A DNA stretch of 64,000 nt, from NCBI RefSeq assembly GCF_028369295.1, contig NZ_JAQMYP010000029.1:62001-126000 (forward strand). Reading direction: 5' to 3'. Position numbers and translations under genes: made by a program. The stretch comes from Streptomyces sp. HD. GTDB taxonomy: Bacteria; Actinomycetota; Actinomycetes; Streptomycetales; Streptomycetaceae. Below the pieces are notes generated by a model that was given only the letters and a program-made list of their open reading frames with translations, had not been told where the DNA came from and ran no database searches. Positions within the stretch are counted from its first letter, which is position 1. The number at the start of each line of letters is the position of its first letter. Positions 39,799 through 48,401 of the stretch are shown one piece after another.

Positions 39799-40574
39799 AC
39801 GTCCTGCCTGCCGCGCTTCCTGGCCTCCGCCAGCCGGCGGGTGCCGAGTTCGACGGCCGCCGAGGTGGCGTCCGCGGGTACGTCGCCCAGGCCGCCGTTG
39901 GTGATGGCGATCGCGTCGTCGCCCACGCGGACGGCGGCGACGTGCAGGGTGAGCATGGGAGCGTCGTCGTACTCGGAGACGGCGCCGAGGACGATCCGCA
40001 GCCCCTGCCGGGCGTCCCCCGCCTCCGGCATCTCGGCCTCACTCACCTTGACGGTGAGCTCTCCGCCGCCCGCGATCGCCGTGAACTCGCCGCACTTCTC
40101 CGGCAGGCCGGCGAGCCACTTCAGCGTCCGGTCCAGGTCTTCGGGCCGGTGGGCGACGATCTGGTAGCGCAGCTGGGCCTCGTCCCACTCGTCGTCCAGT
40201 CCGACGGACGCGCGGGTACGGGCGTCGGGGCCGAAGAGCTCCTCCGCGTAGAGGGCGTCGAGCAGCCGCTTGCAGTCGGCCTTCTCGGTGTCGGCCTTGA
40301 GCATGGCGTCCCGCCAGGTCGCGAAGCCCTTGGTGGGCACCCACGGTTCACCGAGGTCCTCCGCACTGATGAGCGCGGCACGGGCCTGGGCCTCGGTGAG
40401 GGTGGGAGCGGCGGCGGGGGCCGACGACGCGCCGACGGTGGCCGCGGGGGAGTCCGGGGCACCGACGGCCCGGGCGGCCTGGCCCAGGTCGCCGTAGGAG
40501 CATGCGGACGCGGACAGCAGGGCCGCTGCCGAGAGCGTCGAGGCGATGACGGTGCGGGCCGGGGGTCGGGGCAT
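39795..40574 (-). CDS. Putative lipoprotein
   Basis: A 259-residue protein with a lipoprotein signal (TLSAAALLSASAC, lipobox LSASAC-type with Cys25) and a ~200-residue extracytoplasmic domain (ALISAEDLGEPWVPTKGFAT, DRTLKWLAGLPEKCGEF, LTLHVAAVRVGDDAIAITNG). This is the Streptomyces conserved-lipoprotein type with a PknH-like sensor flavour (two Cys, LRIVLGAV strands). Function unknown. Confidence 0.88.
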   Translation of the reverse strand: MPRPPARTVIASTLSAAALLSASACSYGDLGQAARAVGAPDSPAATVGASSAPAAAPTLTEAQARAALISAEDLGEPWVPTKGFATWRDAMLKADTEKADCKRLLDALYAEELFGPDARTRASVGLDDEWDEAQLRYQIVAHRPEDLDRTLKWLAGLPEKCGEFTAIAGGGELTVKVSEAEMPEAGDARQGLRIVLGAVSEYDDAPMLTLHVAAVRVGDDAIAITNGGLGDVPADATSAAVELGTRRLAEARKRGRQDV

Positions 40575-40692
40575 CGCGAGCCTCCTGTGCCGGGGTCGGG
40601 GACGCGCCCAAGACCGGGTACGTGTTCTTAAGGCACCACCACGGCACTACCTCCACCAGCGCGCCGGTCCGTCCGGGTGACGACGTCGCCCT

Positions 40693-41556
40693 CTACCGGG
40701 AGTGCACGAGGGCCTCCAAGACCTCGTGGGCGGTCTTCGCGGGGTGGCCGATGGTGGCTTCCAGCGTGGGGTCGGTGGCCTTGAACTCGCCCATGCGCGC
40801 TGCGGCGAACATCGTCAGGGAGAACTCCGCGGCCGGCCGCGGCATCCCGTCGGCGACTGCCGCGGAAGTCCACTCGTCGTCGTCCATGACGGCTCTGGTG
40901 ATGGTCCGGCCGGTGATGCGGCTGAGGATTTCGGCGACGTCGGCGAAGTCCAGGGTGTGAGGGGCTGTCAGCGGCCGCGTGATCCCTTCGACGGCTCTGT
41001 CCTGGGTCAGAGCGATGGCCGCGGCTTCTGCCAGGTCCTCGTGGGCCGTCCAGGACACCGGACCGTCCTGCGGCACGGCGAGTGTGCCGGTCTTCAGCGC
41101 CGCTCCGATGTAGGGGCCCAATGCGGAGGCGTAGAACCCGTTGCGAAGGGCCGTGTAGGGCACTCCCTGCTGCTTGAGGTGTTCCTCGGTGGCGGCGTGG
41201 ACCCGCTGCGGCGGGAAGAGCGACGTGGCAGAGGCGGCCTGATGGCTGGTGTACAGGATGCGTCGGGCGCCCGCCGCCCGTGCCGCGTCGATCGCGGCGG
41301 TGTTGGCGGTCAGCGCGCCGCCGCCCCGGATGGCCGCGGAGACGACCAGGACGCGCTCGGCACCTTCGAAGGCGTGCTGCAGGCCGTCGGGTTCGGTGAA
41401 GTCTCCCGCGCGGACTCGGACGCCGCGCTCGGCGAGGCCGGCGGCCTTGCTCACATCGCGCACACTGACGCCGATCCTGTCGGCCGGTACCCGCTCCAAC
41501 AGGCGGTCGACGATCAGCGCCCCGAGGCGACCGGTGGCTCCGGTGACGATCAGCAT
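40693..41556 (-). CDS. NmrA-like NAD(P)-binding oxidoreductase
   Basis: A 287-residue protein with the Rossmann motif IVTGATGRLGALIVDRLLER at the N-terminus and the NmrA/QOR2-like layout (VRAGDFTEPDGLQHAFEGAE, SSHQAAS-type catalytic region replaced by YTSHQAASATSLF, YTALRNGFYAS). Members are quinone reductases or redox sensors. It is divergent, 67 bases apart, from a TetR gene that probably represses it. Confidence 0.92.
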   Translation of the reverse strand: MLIVTGATGRLGALIVDRLLERVPADRIGVSVRDVSKAAGLAERGVRVRAGDFTEPDGLQHAFEGAERVLVVSAAIRGGGALTANTAAIDAARAAGARRILYTSHQAASATSLFPPQRVHAATEEHLKQQGVPYTALRNGFYASALGPYIGAALKTGTLAVPQDGPVSWTAHEDLAEAAAIALTQDRAVEGITRPLTAPHTLDFADVAEILSRITGRTITRAVMDDDEWTSAAVADGMPRPAAEFSLTMFAAARMGEFKATDPTLEATIGHPAKTAHEVLEALVHSR

Positions 41557-41623
41557 CGGTTGCTCCCATCAGATGATGTTTCCAGCGGAACTGAAATCAC
41601 GGTAACACTGATAATTCCATTGG

Positions 41624-42346
41624 ATGCGTACGAGCGATACCATCGTGTCCATGTCTTCGAAGGCTCCGAACACGCAGCGGCGGAACGTCACTCGGGATCG
41701 CATCGTGAAGGCCGCGGCCGGTCTGCTGCGCGAACAGGGGGCGGCCGCGGTGACCACGCGCCGCGTGGCCCACGAGGCCGGGCTGCAGCCTCCTGCTCTC
41801 TACCGGTTCTTCCAGGACAAGGACGACTTGCTGGATGCCGCCGCGGAGCATGTCTTCGCCGAGCACGTGGAGGGCAAACAGGCCACGGCGCCCTCGGACG
41901 ACCCCGTCGAAGACCTGCGAGCCGGATGGAACACCCAGATCGGCTTCGGGCTGGCCAATCCTTATGTCTACGGCCTGTTGCTGGATCCGGCCCGCGCACG
42001 CGACACCCCGGCGCAGGTCAAGGGGGTGCGGATCCTTGCCGAGCGGGTGCACAGAATCGCCGCCGCCGGGCGGCTTCGGGTGAGCGAGGAACGCGCCGTC
42101 AACCTCATCCGCGCGGCGGGCGTCGGAACCGTCCACACCCTGCTGACGCTGCCTCCAGGGCAAAGCGACCCGCACCTGGCGGATGCCGCCTTCGACGCGG
42201 TCGCTCGCGCCATCCTCGTGGATGAGCCCGCTGTTTCCGCCCAGGACTCGGCGGCCGTCGTCGCGGCCTTCCGCACCCTCCTGCCCGAACTGTCCGGTCT
42301 CAGCAAGACGGAGGCCGCACTTCTCGACGAGTGGCTGCAACGCTGA
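41624..42346 (+). CDS. TetR/AcrR family regulator
   Basis: A 240-residue regulator (or 231 from ATG 41651). Helix-turn-helix at ~20-70: RDRIVKAAAGLLREQGAAAV, TTRRVAHEAGLQPPALYRFF. The C-terminal ligand domain is typical (WNTQIGFGLANPYVYGLLLD). Divergent from an NmrA-like oxidoreductase; the 67-base gap is AT-rich and presumably holds the operator, though no clean palindrome is evident. Confidence 0.93.
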   Translation: MRTSDTIVSMSSKAPNTQRRNVTRDRIVKAAAGLLREQGAAAVTTRRVAHEAGLQPPALYRFFQDKDDLLDAAAEHVFAEHVEGKQATAPSDDPVEDLRAGWNTQIGFGLANPYVYGLLLDPARARDTPAQVKGVRILAERVHRIAAAGRLRVSEERAVNLIRAAGVGTVHTLLTLPPGQSDPHLADAAFDAVARAILVDEPAVSAQDSAAVVAAFRTLLPELSGLSKTEAALLDEWLQR

Positions 42347-42413
42347 GCAGACAGAGACGCAGCCGATGAAGGCGACGCCGCGCAAATCAATCGCGCCCTC
42401 ACCCACCCCCTGT

Positions 42414-42419
42414 TACCGT
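42414..42419 (+). promoter_or_regulatory. -10 box of leaderless leader-peptide transcript
   Basis: TACCGT (TAnnnT) ends 6 bases before the ATG of the leader peptide, so transcription would start at or next to the A of that ATG. Leaderless attenuation transcripts are common in actinobacteria. Confidence 0.5.
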
Positions 42420-42425
42420 CGCCCC

Positions 42426-42482
42426 ATGAAGCGCGCCAACCCGTCTCTCACGACGACGCCGGACCCAGTCCCGGCGCGCTGA
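42426..42482 (+). CDS. Threonine-rich leader peptide (attenuator) of ThrRS paralogue
   Basis: ATG AAG ... TGA encodes the 18-residue peptide MKRANPSLTTTPDPVPAR with three consecutive threonine codons (ACG x3 at 42450-42458). The codons lie at the foot of a hairpin (CGCCGG 42457-42462 with CCGGCG 42471-42476). A strong terminator (42499-42525) and then a threonyl-tRNA ligase gene follow. This is the order expected for ribosome-mediated attenuation: stalling at Thr codons when charged tRNA-Thr is scarce would disturb the first hairpin and favour readthrough. It is too short for ordinary gene finders. Confidence 0.8.
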   Translation: MKRANPSLTTTPDPVPAR

Positions 42483-42498
42483 CAGCTGAGCGAATCCG

Positions 42499-42525
42499 AA
42501 GCCCCGGGCGAGTGCCCCGGGGCTT
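42499..42525 (+). terminator. Attenuator terminator upstream of ThrRS paralogue
   Basis: AAGCCCCGGG (42499-42508) pairs with CCCGGGGCTT (42516-42525) followed by TGT; it ends 38 bases before the ThrRS start. An alternative CCCGG (42470-42474)/CCGGG (42504-42508) pairing could act as antiterminator. Confidence 0.8.
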
Positions 42526-42563
42526 TGTCGTGGGTGCTCGTCCGTTCATCTGGAGGAGTAGCC

Positions 42564-43799
42564 ATGAACGACAGTCACGACCACCGCCGTCTCGGCCGCG
42601 AACTGGACCTCTTCGACACCGACCCCCTGATGGGCGCAGGCCTGCCCTACTGGCTGCCCGACGGCGCCGTCGTCCGGCACGTCCTGGAGGAGTACATCCG
42701 CGAGGCGGAACGCGAGGCCGGCTATCGCCATGTGTACTCACCCGTGCTCGGCAAACGCGAGCTCTACGAGATCTCCGGGCACTGGGACCACTACAGCGAC
42801 GACATGTTCCCGCCGATGAAACTGGGCGCCGAGGAAGTCGTCCTGCGCCCCAGCCTCTGCCCCCACCACGCCCTGATCTACCGCTCCCGCTCCCACAGCT
42901 ACCGCGAACTTCCGTACCGCATGGCCGAGTTGGGCGGCATGTACCGCTCCGAGCCGTCCGGCGTCCTCGGCGGCCTCACCCGCGTCCGGGCCATCCACCT
43001 CAACGACGCCCACATCTTCTGCACCCTCGACCAGGCCGTGGAGGAGGCCCGCGCCGCCCTCGCCCTCATCGCCCGCGCCTACGCCGACCTCGGCATCAGC
43101 GCCGCCCGCCACCGCCTCTCCCTCCCGAGCAAGGACGGCGGCGGCAAATACGTGGCCGACCCGGCGCTGTGGGAGAAGGCCACCGCACTGCTCCGCGACG
43201 TCCTCGACGGCTCCGGGATCCCGTACGACGCCGTCGAGGGCGAGGCCGCGTTCTACGGCCCCAAGATCGACGTCCAGATCACCGACCGTGCGGGACGCGA
43301 GGCCACCCTCTCCACCGTCCAGATCGACTTCCACCAGCCCGAACGCTTCGACCTGCACTACATCGGCCCCGACGGCGCCAAGCACCGCCCGGTCATGGTC
43401 CACCGCAGCATCATCGGCAGCGTGGAGCGCGCGGTCGCGCATCTGATCGAGGAGCACGGCGGCGCGTTCCCGGCGTGGCTGGCGCCCGTGCAGGTGGTGA
43501 TCCTTCCCGTCTCGGAGGAACAGGTCGAGCAGGCCGAGAAGCTGCTGCGCCGGGCCCTCGACCAGGGCCTACGCGCGGAACTCGCCGGTCCCGAGCACGG
43601 CACCCTGGGCGCACGCATCCGCGCGGCACGCCGGGTGCCGTACCAGGCGGTCATCGGCGAACGGGAGGCGGCGGCGGACGGTGACGTCGCGGCCGTACGC
43701 CTACGGGGCGGCCGCATGCCCGGCATCATGCCCGGCGCGGAACTGGTCGCCCGGATCACCGAGTGCGTCGCAGCGCGCGGCTCCGAGGTGTGCCTTTAA
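42564..43799 (+). CDS. thrS: Threonyl-tRNA ligase paralogue lacking TGS and editing domains
   Basis: A 411-residue class II synthetase (GGAGGAG before ATG 42564). It contains the catalytic core plus anticodon-binding domain only; the TGS and editing domains of the usual ~650-residue ThrRS are absent. Zinc ligands are kept: Cys in LRPSLCPHH, His in NDAHIFC, His in VMVHRSIIGS. FYGPKID is also intact. Motif 2 is unusual (RVRAIHLNDAH where E. coli has RVRGFTQDDAH) and the QCG before TVQ(L/I)DF is replaced. Without editing it depends on a second ThrRS or a free-standing deacylase for accuracy. The upstream threonine leader indicates induction by threonine starvation or ThrRS inhibition. Confidence 0.93.
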   Translation: MNDSHDHRRLGRELDLFDTDPLMGAGLPYWLPDGAVVRHVLEEYIREAEREAGYRHVYSPVLGKRELYEISGHWDHYSDDMFPPMKLGAEEVVLRPSLCPHHALIYRSRSHSYRELPYRMAELGGMYRSEPSGVLGGLTRVRAIHLNDAHIFCTLDQAVEEARAALALIARAYADLGISAARHRLSLPSKDGGGKYVADPALWEKATALLRDVLDGSGIPYDAVEGEAAFYGPKIDVQITDRAGREATLSTVQIDFHQPERFDLHYIGPDGAKHRPVMVHRSIIGSVERAVAHLIEEHGGAFPAWLAPVQVVILPVSEEQVEQAEKLLRRALDQGLRAELAGPEHGTLGARIRAARRVPYQAVIGEREAAADGDVAAVRLRGGRMPGIMPGAELVARITECVAARGSEVCL

Positions 43800-43867
43800 G
43801 GGGCGCGGGGCTGTATCAATGTGCGGCTCCGCCGCGTGGGCGCGACCAGCCACATGCGACCCGCAGA
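43798..43867 (-). repeat. Dispersed intergenic repeat, copy D
   Basis: AAGGGGCGCGGGGCTG...GCGCGACCAGCCACATGCGACCCGCAG: same family as 13771-13813, inverted and interrupted by ~25 bases, starting inside the ThrRS stop codon. Confidence 0.7.
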
Positions 43868-43956
43868 CGGCAGTGCACCCAAACCCCCACGGTGCCCCGC
43901 CGGACATAAGGTCACTCCTGTAGGCCCCGCCCCCGGCCCCCGAAAGGAGCCTCGCC

Positions 43957-44928
43957 GTGACGAACGACGGCCGGCCCACCCCGGTGATCATCGACTGTGA
44001 CACCGGTGTCGACGACGCCCTGGCGCTGCTGTTCGCCGTGCGCCACCCGGGGCTGGACCTGCGGGCGGTCACCTGCGTGGCCGGGAACACCGACGTGGAC
44101 GGCGTCGTACGCAACACCCTGACCGTGCTTGAGCAGGCCGGCGCCCCCGACATCCCCGTCGCCCGGGGTGCCGGACGCCCGCTGATCGAGCCCGCGCGCT
44201 CGGCGCGGCACGTGCACGGTGAGGACGGCATGGGTGACATCGGCCTGCCCGCCCCGACCCGCGCCCCGGCCGACGTGGACGCGGTGACGCTGCTGCGCCG
44301 CGAGATCCTCGCGTCCCCGCGCCCGGTGACCCTGATTCCGACGGCGCCGCTCACCAACATCGCCCTGCTGCTGCGCGCCCACCCGGAGGTGACCCGCAAC
44401 ATCGAGCGGATCGTCTTCATGGGCGGCGCGGTGGCCTGCGGCAACGCCACGCCGGTCGCGGAGTTCAACGTGTGGCACGACCCGGAGGCCGCCGCGATCC
44501 TGCTCACGGCCGGGGTGCCGATCACCATGTACGGCCTGGACGTCTTCCAACGGGTCGTGGTCCCCGGCGCGGACGTACGGCGCCTGCGGGCGAGTGCGGA
44601 ACCCGGTGCCCGTCTCGCCGGCGAGCTGCTGTCCCACCGTCCGGCCACCCCCGACGTCGGCGCCGACTCCGAGGCCGGCGGCATCGGTGACGCGGGCGCC
44701 GTCTGCGCGGTCGTCGACCCGGCGGGCATCACCACCAGCCTGCTCCCGGTGGAGGTCTCCCTCGCCCCGGGCCCGACCCGCGGCCAGACGATCGTCGACC
44801 GCCGCGTCCGCCTCGGCGAGGCCGAGATCCACGCCGGCGCGCGTGACCGGAATCTGGTGGACGTGGCCCTGGACGTCGACGTGGACCGCTTCGTGAAGCT
44901 GTACCTGACGACGGTGGAACGCACCTGA
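43957..44928 (+). CDS. Nucleoside hydrolase
   Basis: A 323-residue inosine-uridine-preferring type nucleoside N-ribohydrolase, from GTG 43957 with AAAGGAG upstream. Calcium-site motif IIDCDTGVDDALALL, then VAGNTDVDGVVRNTL, HVHGEDGMGDIG, IVFMGGAV and the ribose-site EFNVWHDPEAA. It releases the base from ribonucleosides for salvage. Single gene, followed by a strong terminator. Confidence 0.95.
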   Translation: MTNDGRPTPVIIDCDTGVDDALALLFAVRHPGLDLRAVTCVAGNTDVDGVVRNTLTVLEQAGAPDIPVARGAGRPLIEPARSARHVHGEDGMGDIGLPAPTRAPADVDAVTLLRREILASPRPVTLIPTAPLTNIALLLRAHPEVTRNIERIVFMGGAVACGNATPVAEFNVWHDPEAAAILLTAGVPITMYGLDVFQRVVVPGADVRRLRASAEPGARLAGELLSHRPATPDVGADSEAGGIGDAGAVCAVVDPAGITTSLLPVEVSLAPGPTRGQTIVDRRVRLGEAEIHAGARDRNLVDVALDVDVDRFVKLYLTTVERT

Positions 44929-44971
44929 CCGGCCCGAACGAGGCAACGCCCGACTCAGGCACCAACGCCGG

Positions 44972-45001
44972 AAGGGGCCCGGGGATCACCCCGGGCCCCT
45001 T
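44972..45001. terminator. Bidirectional terminator
   Basis: AAGGGGCCCGGGG (44972-44984) pairs perfectly with 44989-45001 around the tetraloop ATCA, between convergent genes. Confidence 0.85.
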
Positions 45002-45066
45002 CACATGCCGTAGGTCAGGACCGTGCCGTCAGTCAGGACTGTGCCGTGGGTCAGGACCTGTCGCGG

Positions 45067-46002
45067 TCAGGACCGTGCCGTACGCCGCCGCTTCGACGCC
45101 ACGACGAACGCCGCGCCGCCCGCGACCAGTACCACCGCACCGATCGCGATCGGGCCGGTCGCGCTGCTGCCGCCGGTCTGGGCGAGGCCGCCCGGGGGCA
45201 CCGCCGGGGAGGACGTCGACTCGGACGGTTCCGGGGTCGGGGTCTCGGTCGACGGGGTCTCGGAGGCCGGCGGGGTCGTCTCCTCCGCCGGGGGCGTCGT
45301 CTCCTCGGACGGCGGCTCCGACGGCTCGGCCGGGGGTGTCGTCGCGGGCGGGGCCGGCGGCTCCTCGGTGGCCGGAGGCTCCGTGGTGCAGTCCTTCGTG
45401 CCGCCGTTCCAGGCCGCGATCAGCTTGTCCTTGATGACCGGGTGGTCGGGGCCCTTGGGCAGGTCGCCGTGTTCGAAGCCGTCGTTCGCGTCCGGCTTGC
45501 CGTCGAACTTCACCGCGCCCCGGTACAGGTCGATCTGCCCGAAGCAGCCCGCGTCCGGCACGGCGATGTCGAGCGTGTCGGTCTTGCCGGGCCCCAGCGT
45601 GACCGAGTCGAAGTCGACGAAGACCTGCTCGCCGGAGGTGGCGAAGGTCGGCCCGTGGGCGAGGTAGGAGGCGAGCGAGGCGGTGCAGGTGCCGGCGTCG
45701 GCGGCGGCACGGACCGTGATGTGGACCTTGCCGTCGCCGGTGACCTTCAGGCTCTGGTCGTCGACCTTGACGGAGTCGTAGAAGTTCGTGCCGTCGAGCG
45801 AGAACTGGCAGCGGTCGGTGGCGGTTTCCGTGCCGGCGCCGGTGCCGGGCCGGTAGCTGCCGCCGGACTTCCAGCCGTCACCGCCGGGCGTGCCGGTGGC
45901 CCAGGCGCCGGAGGCGGAGGCGACGCCGGCGGCACAGAGGACGAGCGACGCGGCGCCCGTCCCCAGCAGGCGTCGCGCGATGACACGTCTCGCTATGGAC
46001 AT
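45067..46002 (-). CDS. LAXTG sortase-anchored cell wall protein
   Basis: About 311 residues from ATG 46002 (MSIARRVIARRLLGTGAASL). Signal peptide to about residue 35; an extracellular domain with four cysteines (RCQFSLDGTNFYDSVKVDDQ region); a Pro/Thr/Glu-rich wall-spanning segment (~200-270); then LAQTG, a hydrophobic helix and the basic tail SKRRRTARS. LAXTG is the class E sortase signal of Streptomyces. Ligand unknown. Confidence 0.93.
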   Translation of the reverse strand: MSIARRVIARRLLGTGAASLVLCAAGVASASGAWATGTPGGDGWKSGGSYRPGTGAGTETATDRCQFSLDGTNFYDSVKVDDQSLKVTGDGKVHITVRAAADAGTCTASLASYLAHGPTFATSGEQVFVDFDSVTLGPGKTDTLDIAVPDAGCFGQIDLYRGAVKFDGKPDANDGFEHGDLPKGPDHPVIKDKLIAAWNGGTKDCTTEPPATEEPPAPPATTPPAEPSEPPSEETTPPAEETTPPASETPSTETPTPEPSESTSSPAVPPGGLAQTGGSSATGPIAIGAVVLVAGGAAFVVASKRRRTARS

Positions 46003-46250
46003 GCGTATCCCATCGTGGGGTGTGGTCGAAGAAGAAACACTGGGCTCATTGGTCACATGCGCCACAGCGTGAGCACATCGTCGGGCGACGGGACAACGCT
46101 GTCAACCTGCAGGAACGCAAGGGAAGTTCAAAGGGCAATCACAATTCCATCACACGAGGAATGATCTTCTCCGCTCCGCACTGTGTTCGCTTTTCCGGCC
46201 AAGTGGACAGAGTTCTCACTGTCGCCCGTACACACCCACGAGGAGTCCGC

Positions 46251-47924
46251 GTGACCGACCGCACCACCACGTCCGACACCCCAGACCTCTCGTCCCGCAA
46301 CCCCGACTGGTGGCGCCAGGCCGTCATCTACCAGGTCTATCCGCGCAGTTTCGCCGACGGCGACGGCGACGGGCTCGGTGACCTCAAGGGCGTCACCCAG
46401 CGCCTGAACCACCTCGCCGGCCTCGGCGTGGACGCGCTGTGGCTCAGCCCCTTCTACCCCTCCGAACTGGCCGACGGCGGCTACGACGTCGCCGACTACC
46501 GCGACGTCGACCCCCGCCTCGGCACCCTGGACGACTTCGACGCCATGGCCGCCGAGGCCCACCGGCTCGGACTGAAGGTCATCGTCGACCTGGTCCCCAA
46601 CCACACCTCCCACCAGCACGTCTGGTTCCAGGAGGCGTTGCGGGCCGGGCCCGGCTCCGCCGCCCGCGAGCGCTACGTCTTCCGCGACGGCCGCGGCCCG
46701 CACGGCGAACTCCCGCCCACCGACTGGCAGTCCGTGTTCGGCGGCAGCGCCTGGCGCCGGGTCCCCGACGGCCAGTGGTACCTGCACCTGTTCACACCCC
46801 AGCAACCGGACCTGAACTGGGGCAACGAGGACGTCCGCACCGACTTCCGCACCACCCTGCGCTTCTGGTCCGACCGCGGCGTGGACGGCTTCCGCGTCGA
46901 CGTCGCCCACGCGCTCGCCAAGGACCTGAGCGAACCGCTGCGCGACCTCGGCGCGCCCGAGCTGAGCGGCGAGGAGTCCCTCCCGCACTTCCCGCCCGGC
47001 ACCCACCCCTTCTACGACCGCGACGAGGTCCACGAGATCTACCGCGACTGGCGCAAGATCCTCGACGCCTACCGCCCGCCCCGCATGGCGGTCGCCGAGG
47101 CATGGGTCAACCCGAGCGCCCGCCGCGCCCTGTACGCCCGCCCCGACGAACTCGGCCAGGCCTTCAACTTCGAGTACCTGCAGGCGGGTTGGAACGCGGA
47201 CGAACTCAAACAGATCATCACCGACTCCCTCGCCACGGCCCGGGCGGCGGGCGCCTCCGCCACCTGGGTGCTGTCCAACCACGACGTCGTACGCCACACC
47301 TCCCGCCTGATGCTCCCGCCCGGCACCGACGACAACGCCTGGCTCCTGTCCGGCGGCCAGGCCCCGGCCGTCGACGAGCGGGCGGGACTGCGCCGGGCCC
47401 GCGCCGCGACCCTCCTCATGCTCGCGCTGCCCGGTTCGTCGTACGTCTACCAGGGCGAGGAACTCGGCCTCCCCGAGGTCGCCGACCTCCCCTCCGAGGT
47501 TCTCCAGGACCCCATCTGGGAACAGACGGGCCGCGTCCGCAAGGGCCGCGACGGCTGCCGGGTGCCGCTGCCGTGGACGACGACCGGCCCGTCGTACGGC
47601 TTCGGGGCGGGCGGCTCCTGGCTGCCGCAGCCGTCGGCCTTCGCGCAGTACGCGGTGGCCGCACAGGACGGCGTGGACGACTCCACCCTGGAGCTCTACC
47701 GCCGGGCCCTGCGCCTGCGCCGCAAACTGCTGGAGGGGGAGGAGCTGGAGTGGGCGGACGGCACCGCGCCCGGGGTCCTGGACTTCACCCGGCACGGGGG
47801 CTGGCGGTGCGTGGCCAACCTCTCCGACACGGCGGTGGAGTTGCCGGCGGGGGAGGTGGTGATCGCGAGCGGCCCGCTGGAGGAGGGCAGGCTGGCGCCG
47901 GACACGACGGCCTGGCTGACGTAG
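46251..47924 (+). CDS. Alpha-glucosidase, glycoside hydrolase family 13
   Basis: A 557-residue GH13 exo-enzyme from GTG 46251 (GAGGAG upstream). The four conserved regions are visible: DLVPNHTS, GFRVDVAH (Asp nucleophile), VAEAWVN (Glu acid/base) and LSNHDVVRH. The early WWRQAVIYQVYPRSFADGDG and QPDLNWGNEDV are typical of alpha-glucosidase/oligo-1,6-glucosidase. No signal peptide, so it acts on imported malto- or isomalto-oligosaccharides; no transporter or LacI regulator is adjacent. Confidence 0.93.
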   Translation: MTDRTTTSDTPDLSSRNPDWWRQAVIYQVYPRSFADGDGDGLGDLKGVTQRLNHLAGLGVDALWLSPFYPSELADGGYDVADYRDVDPRLGTLDDFDAMAAEAHRLGLKVIVDLVPNHTSHQHVWFQEALRAGPGSAARERYVFRDGRGPHGELPPTDWQSVFGGSAWRRVPDGQWYLHLFTPQQPDLNWGNEDVRTDFRTTLRFWSDRGVDGFRVDVAHALAKDLSEPLRDLGAPELSGEESLPHFPPGTHPFYDRDEVHEIYRDWRKILDAYRPPRMAVAEAWVNPSARRALYARPDELGQAFNFEYLQAGWNADELKQIITDSLATARAAGASATWVLSNHDVVRHTSRLMLPPGTDDNAWLLSGGQAPAVDERAGLRRARAATLLMLALPGSSYVYQGEELGLPEVADLPSEVLQDPIWEQTGRVRKGRDGCRVPLPWTTTGPSYGFGAGGSWLPQPSAFAQYAVAAQDGVDDSTLELYRRALRLRRKLLEGEELEWADGTAPGVLDFTRHGGWRCVANLSDTAVELPAGEVVIASGPLEEGRLAPDTTAWLT

Positions 47925-47950
47925 CCGCGCGTCAACCGCCGCGCACCGAC

Positions 47951-48339
47951 TCAGGGCGCCGGTGCCAGGCGCACCTGCGGTTCGCCCGCGGCCGGAGGGG
48001 GCGGGGTGGTGTTCAGCCGCGTGGCGATCCCGCGGCAGGTGGCGTCGAGGGCGGCATGCCCGTCGACCAGGTGCCGCCCGGCCGTACGCACGGCGCCGGT
48101 GGTGCCCTTCTGCAGCGCCATCTTCCCCACCGGGTACTCCCACAGCCCCGCCGCCCGCACCTTCACGACGAAGTCCCGGTCGGCCTCCGTCAGGGGGCCG
48201 GTCGCGGTCTGGGCGATGACGCGGGTCTGGGAGGCGGCGACGGTGCTGCGAGCATCGAGGGATGGACGAGGGCGACGAGGGTGAGACTCATGGCGCCGCC
48301 CACGAAGAGAGTTCCGGTCGCGTGCCGAGTGATGCGCAC
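47951..48339 (-). pseudogene. DUF4142-like secreted protein with frameshift
   Basis: A GTG at 48339 begins a clear signal peptide (RITRHATGTLFVGGAMSLTL, VALVHPSMLA), but the frame then runs into Pro/Arg nonsense. The mature domain (SQTRVIAQTATGPLTEADRD, FVVKVRAAGLWEYPVGKMAL) is in the next frame from about 48252 and continues to the stop at 47951. One missing base near 48252 explains this. Either a sequencing error or an inactivated gene; the domain itself looks intact. Confidence 0.75.
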
Positions 48340-48401
48340 CGTGCTGCCTCCTGTGCCGTGGCGGTCGTACCTGTCTGTCGCACGGGAGTACGCGCACGGG
48401 G

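Noticed and set aside
46003..46250. LacI-type operator before the GH13 gene
   Set aside because: CCTGCAGG and GCAAGG fragments were seen, but they do not form a convincing palindrome.
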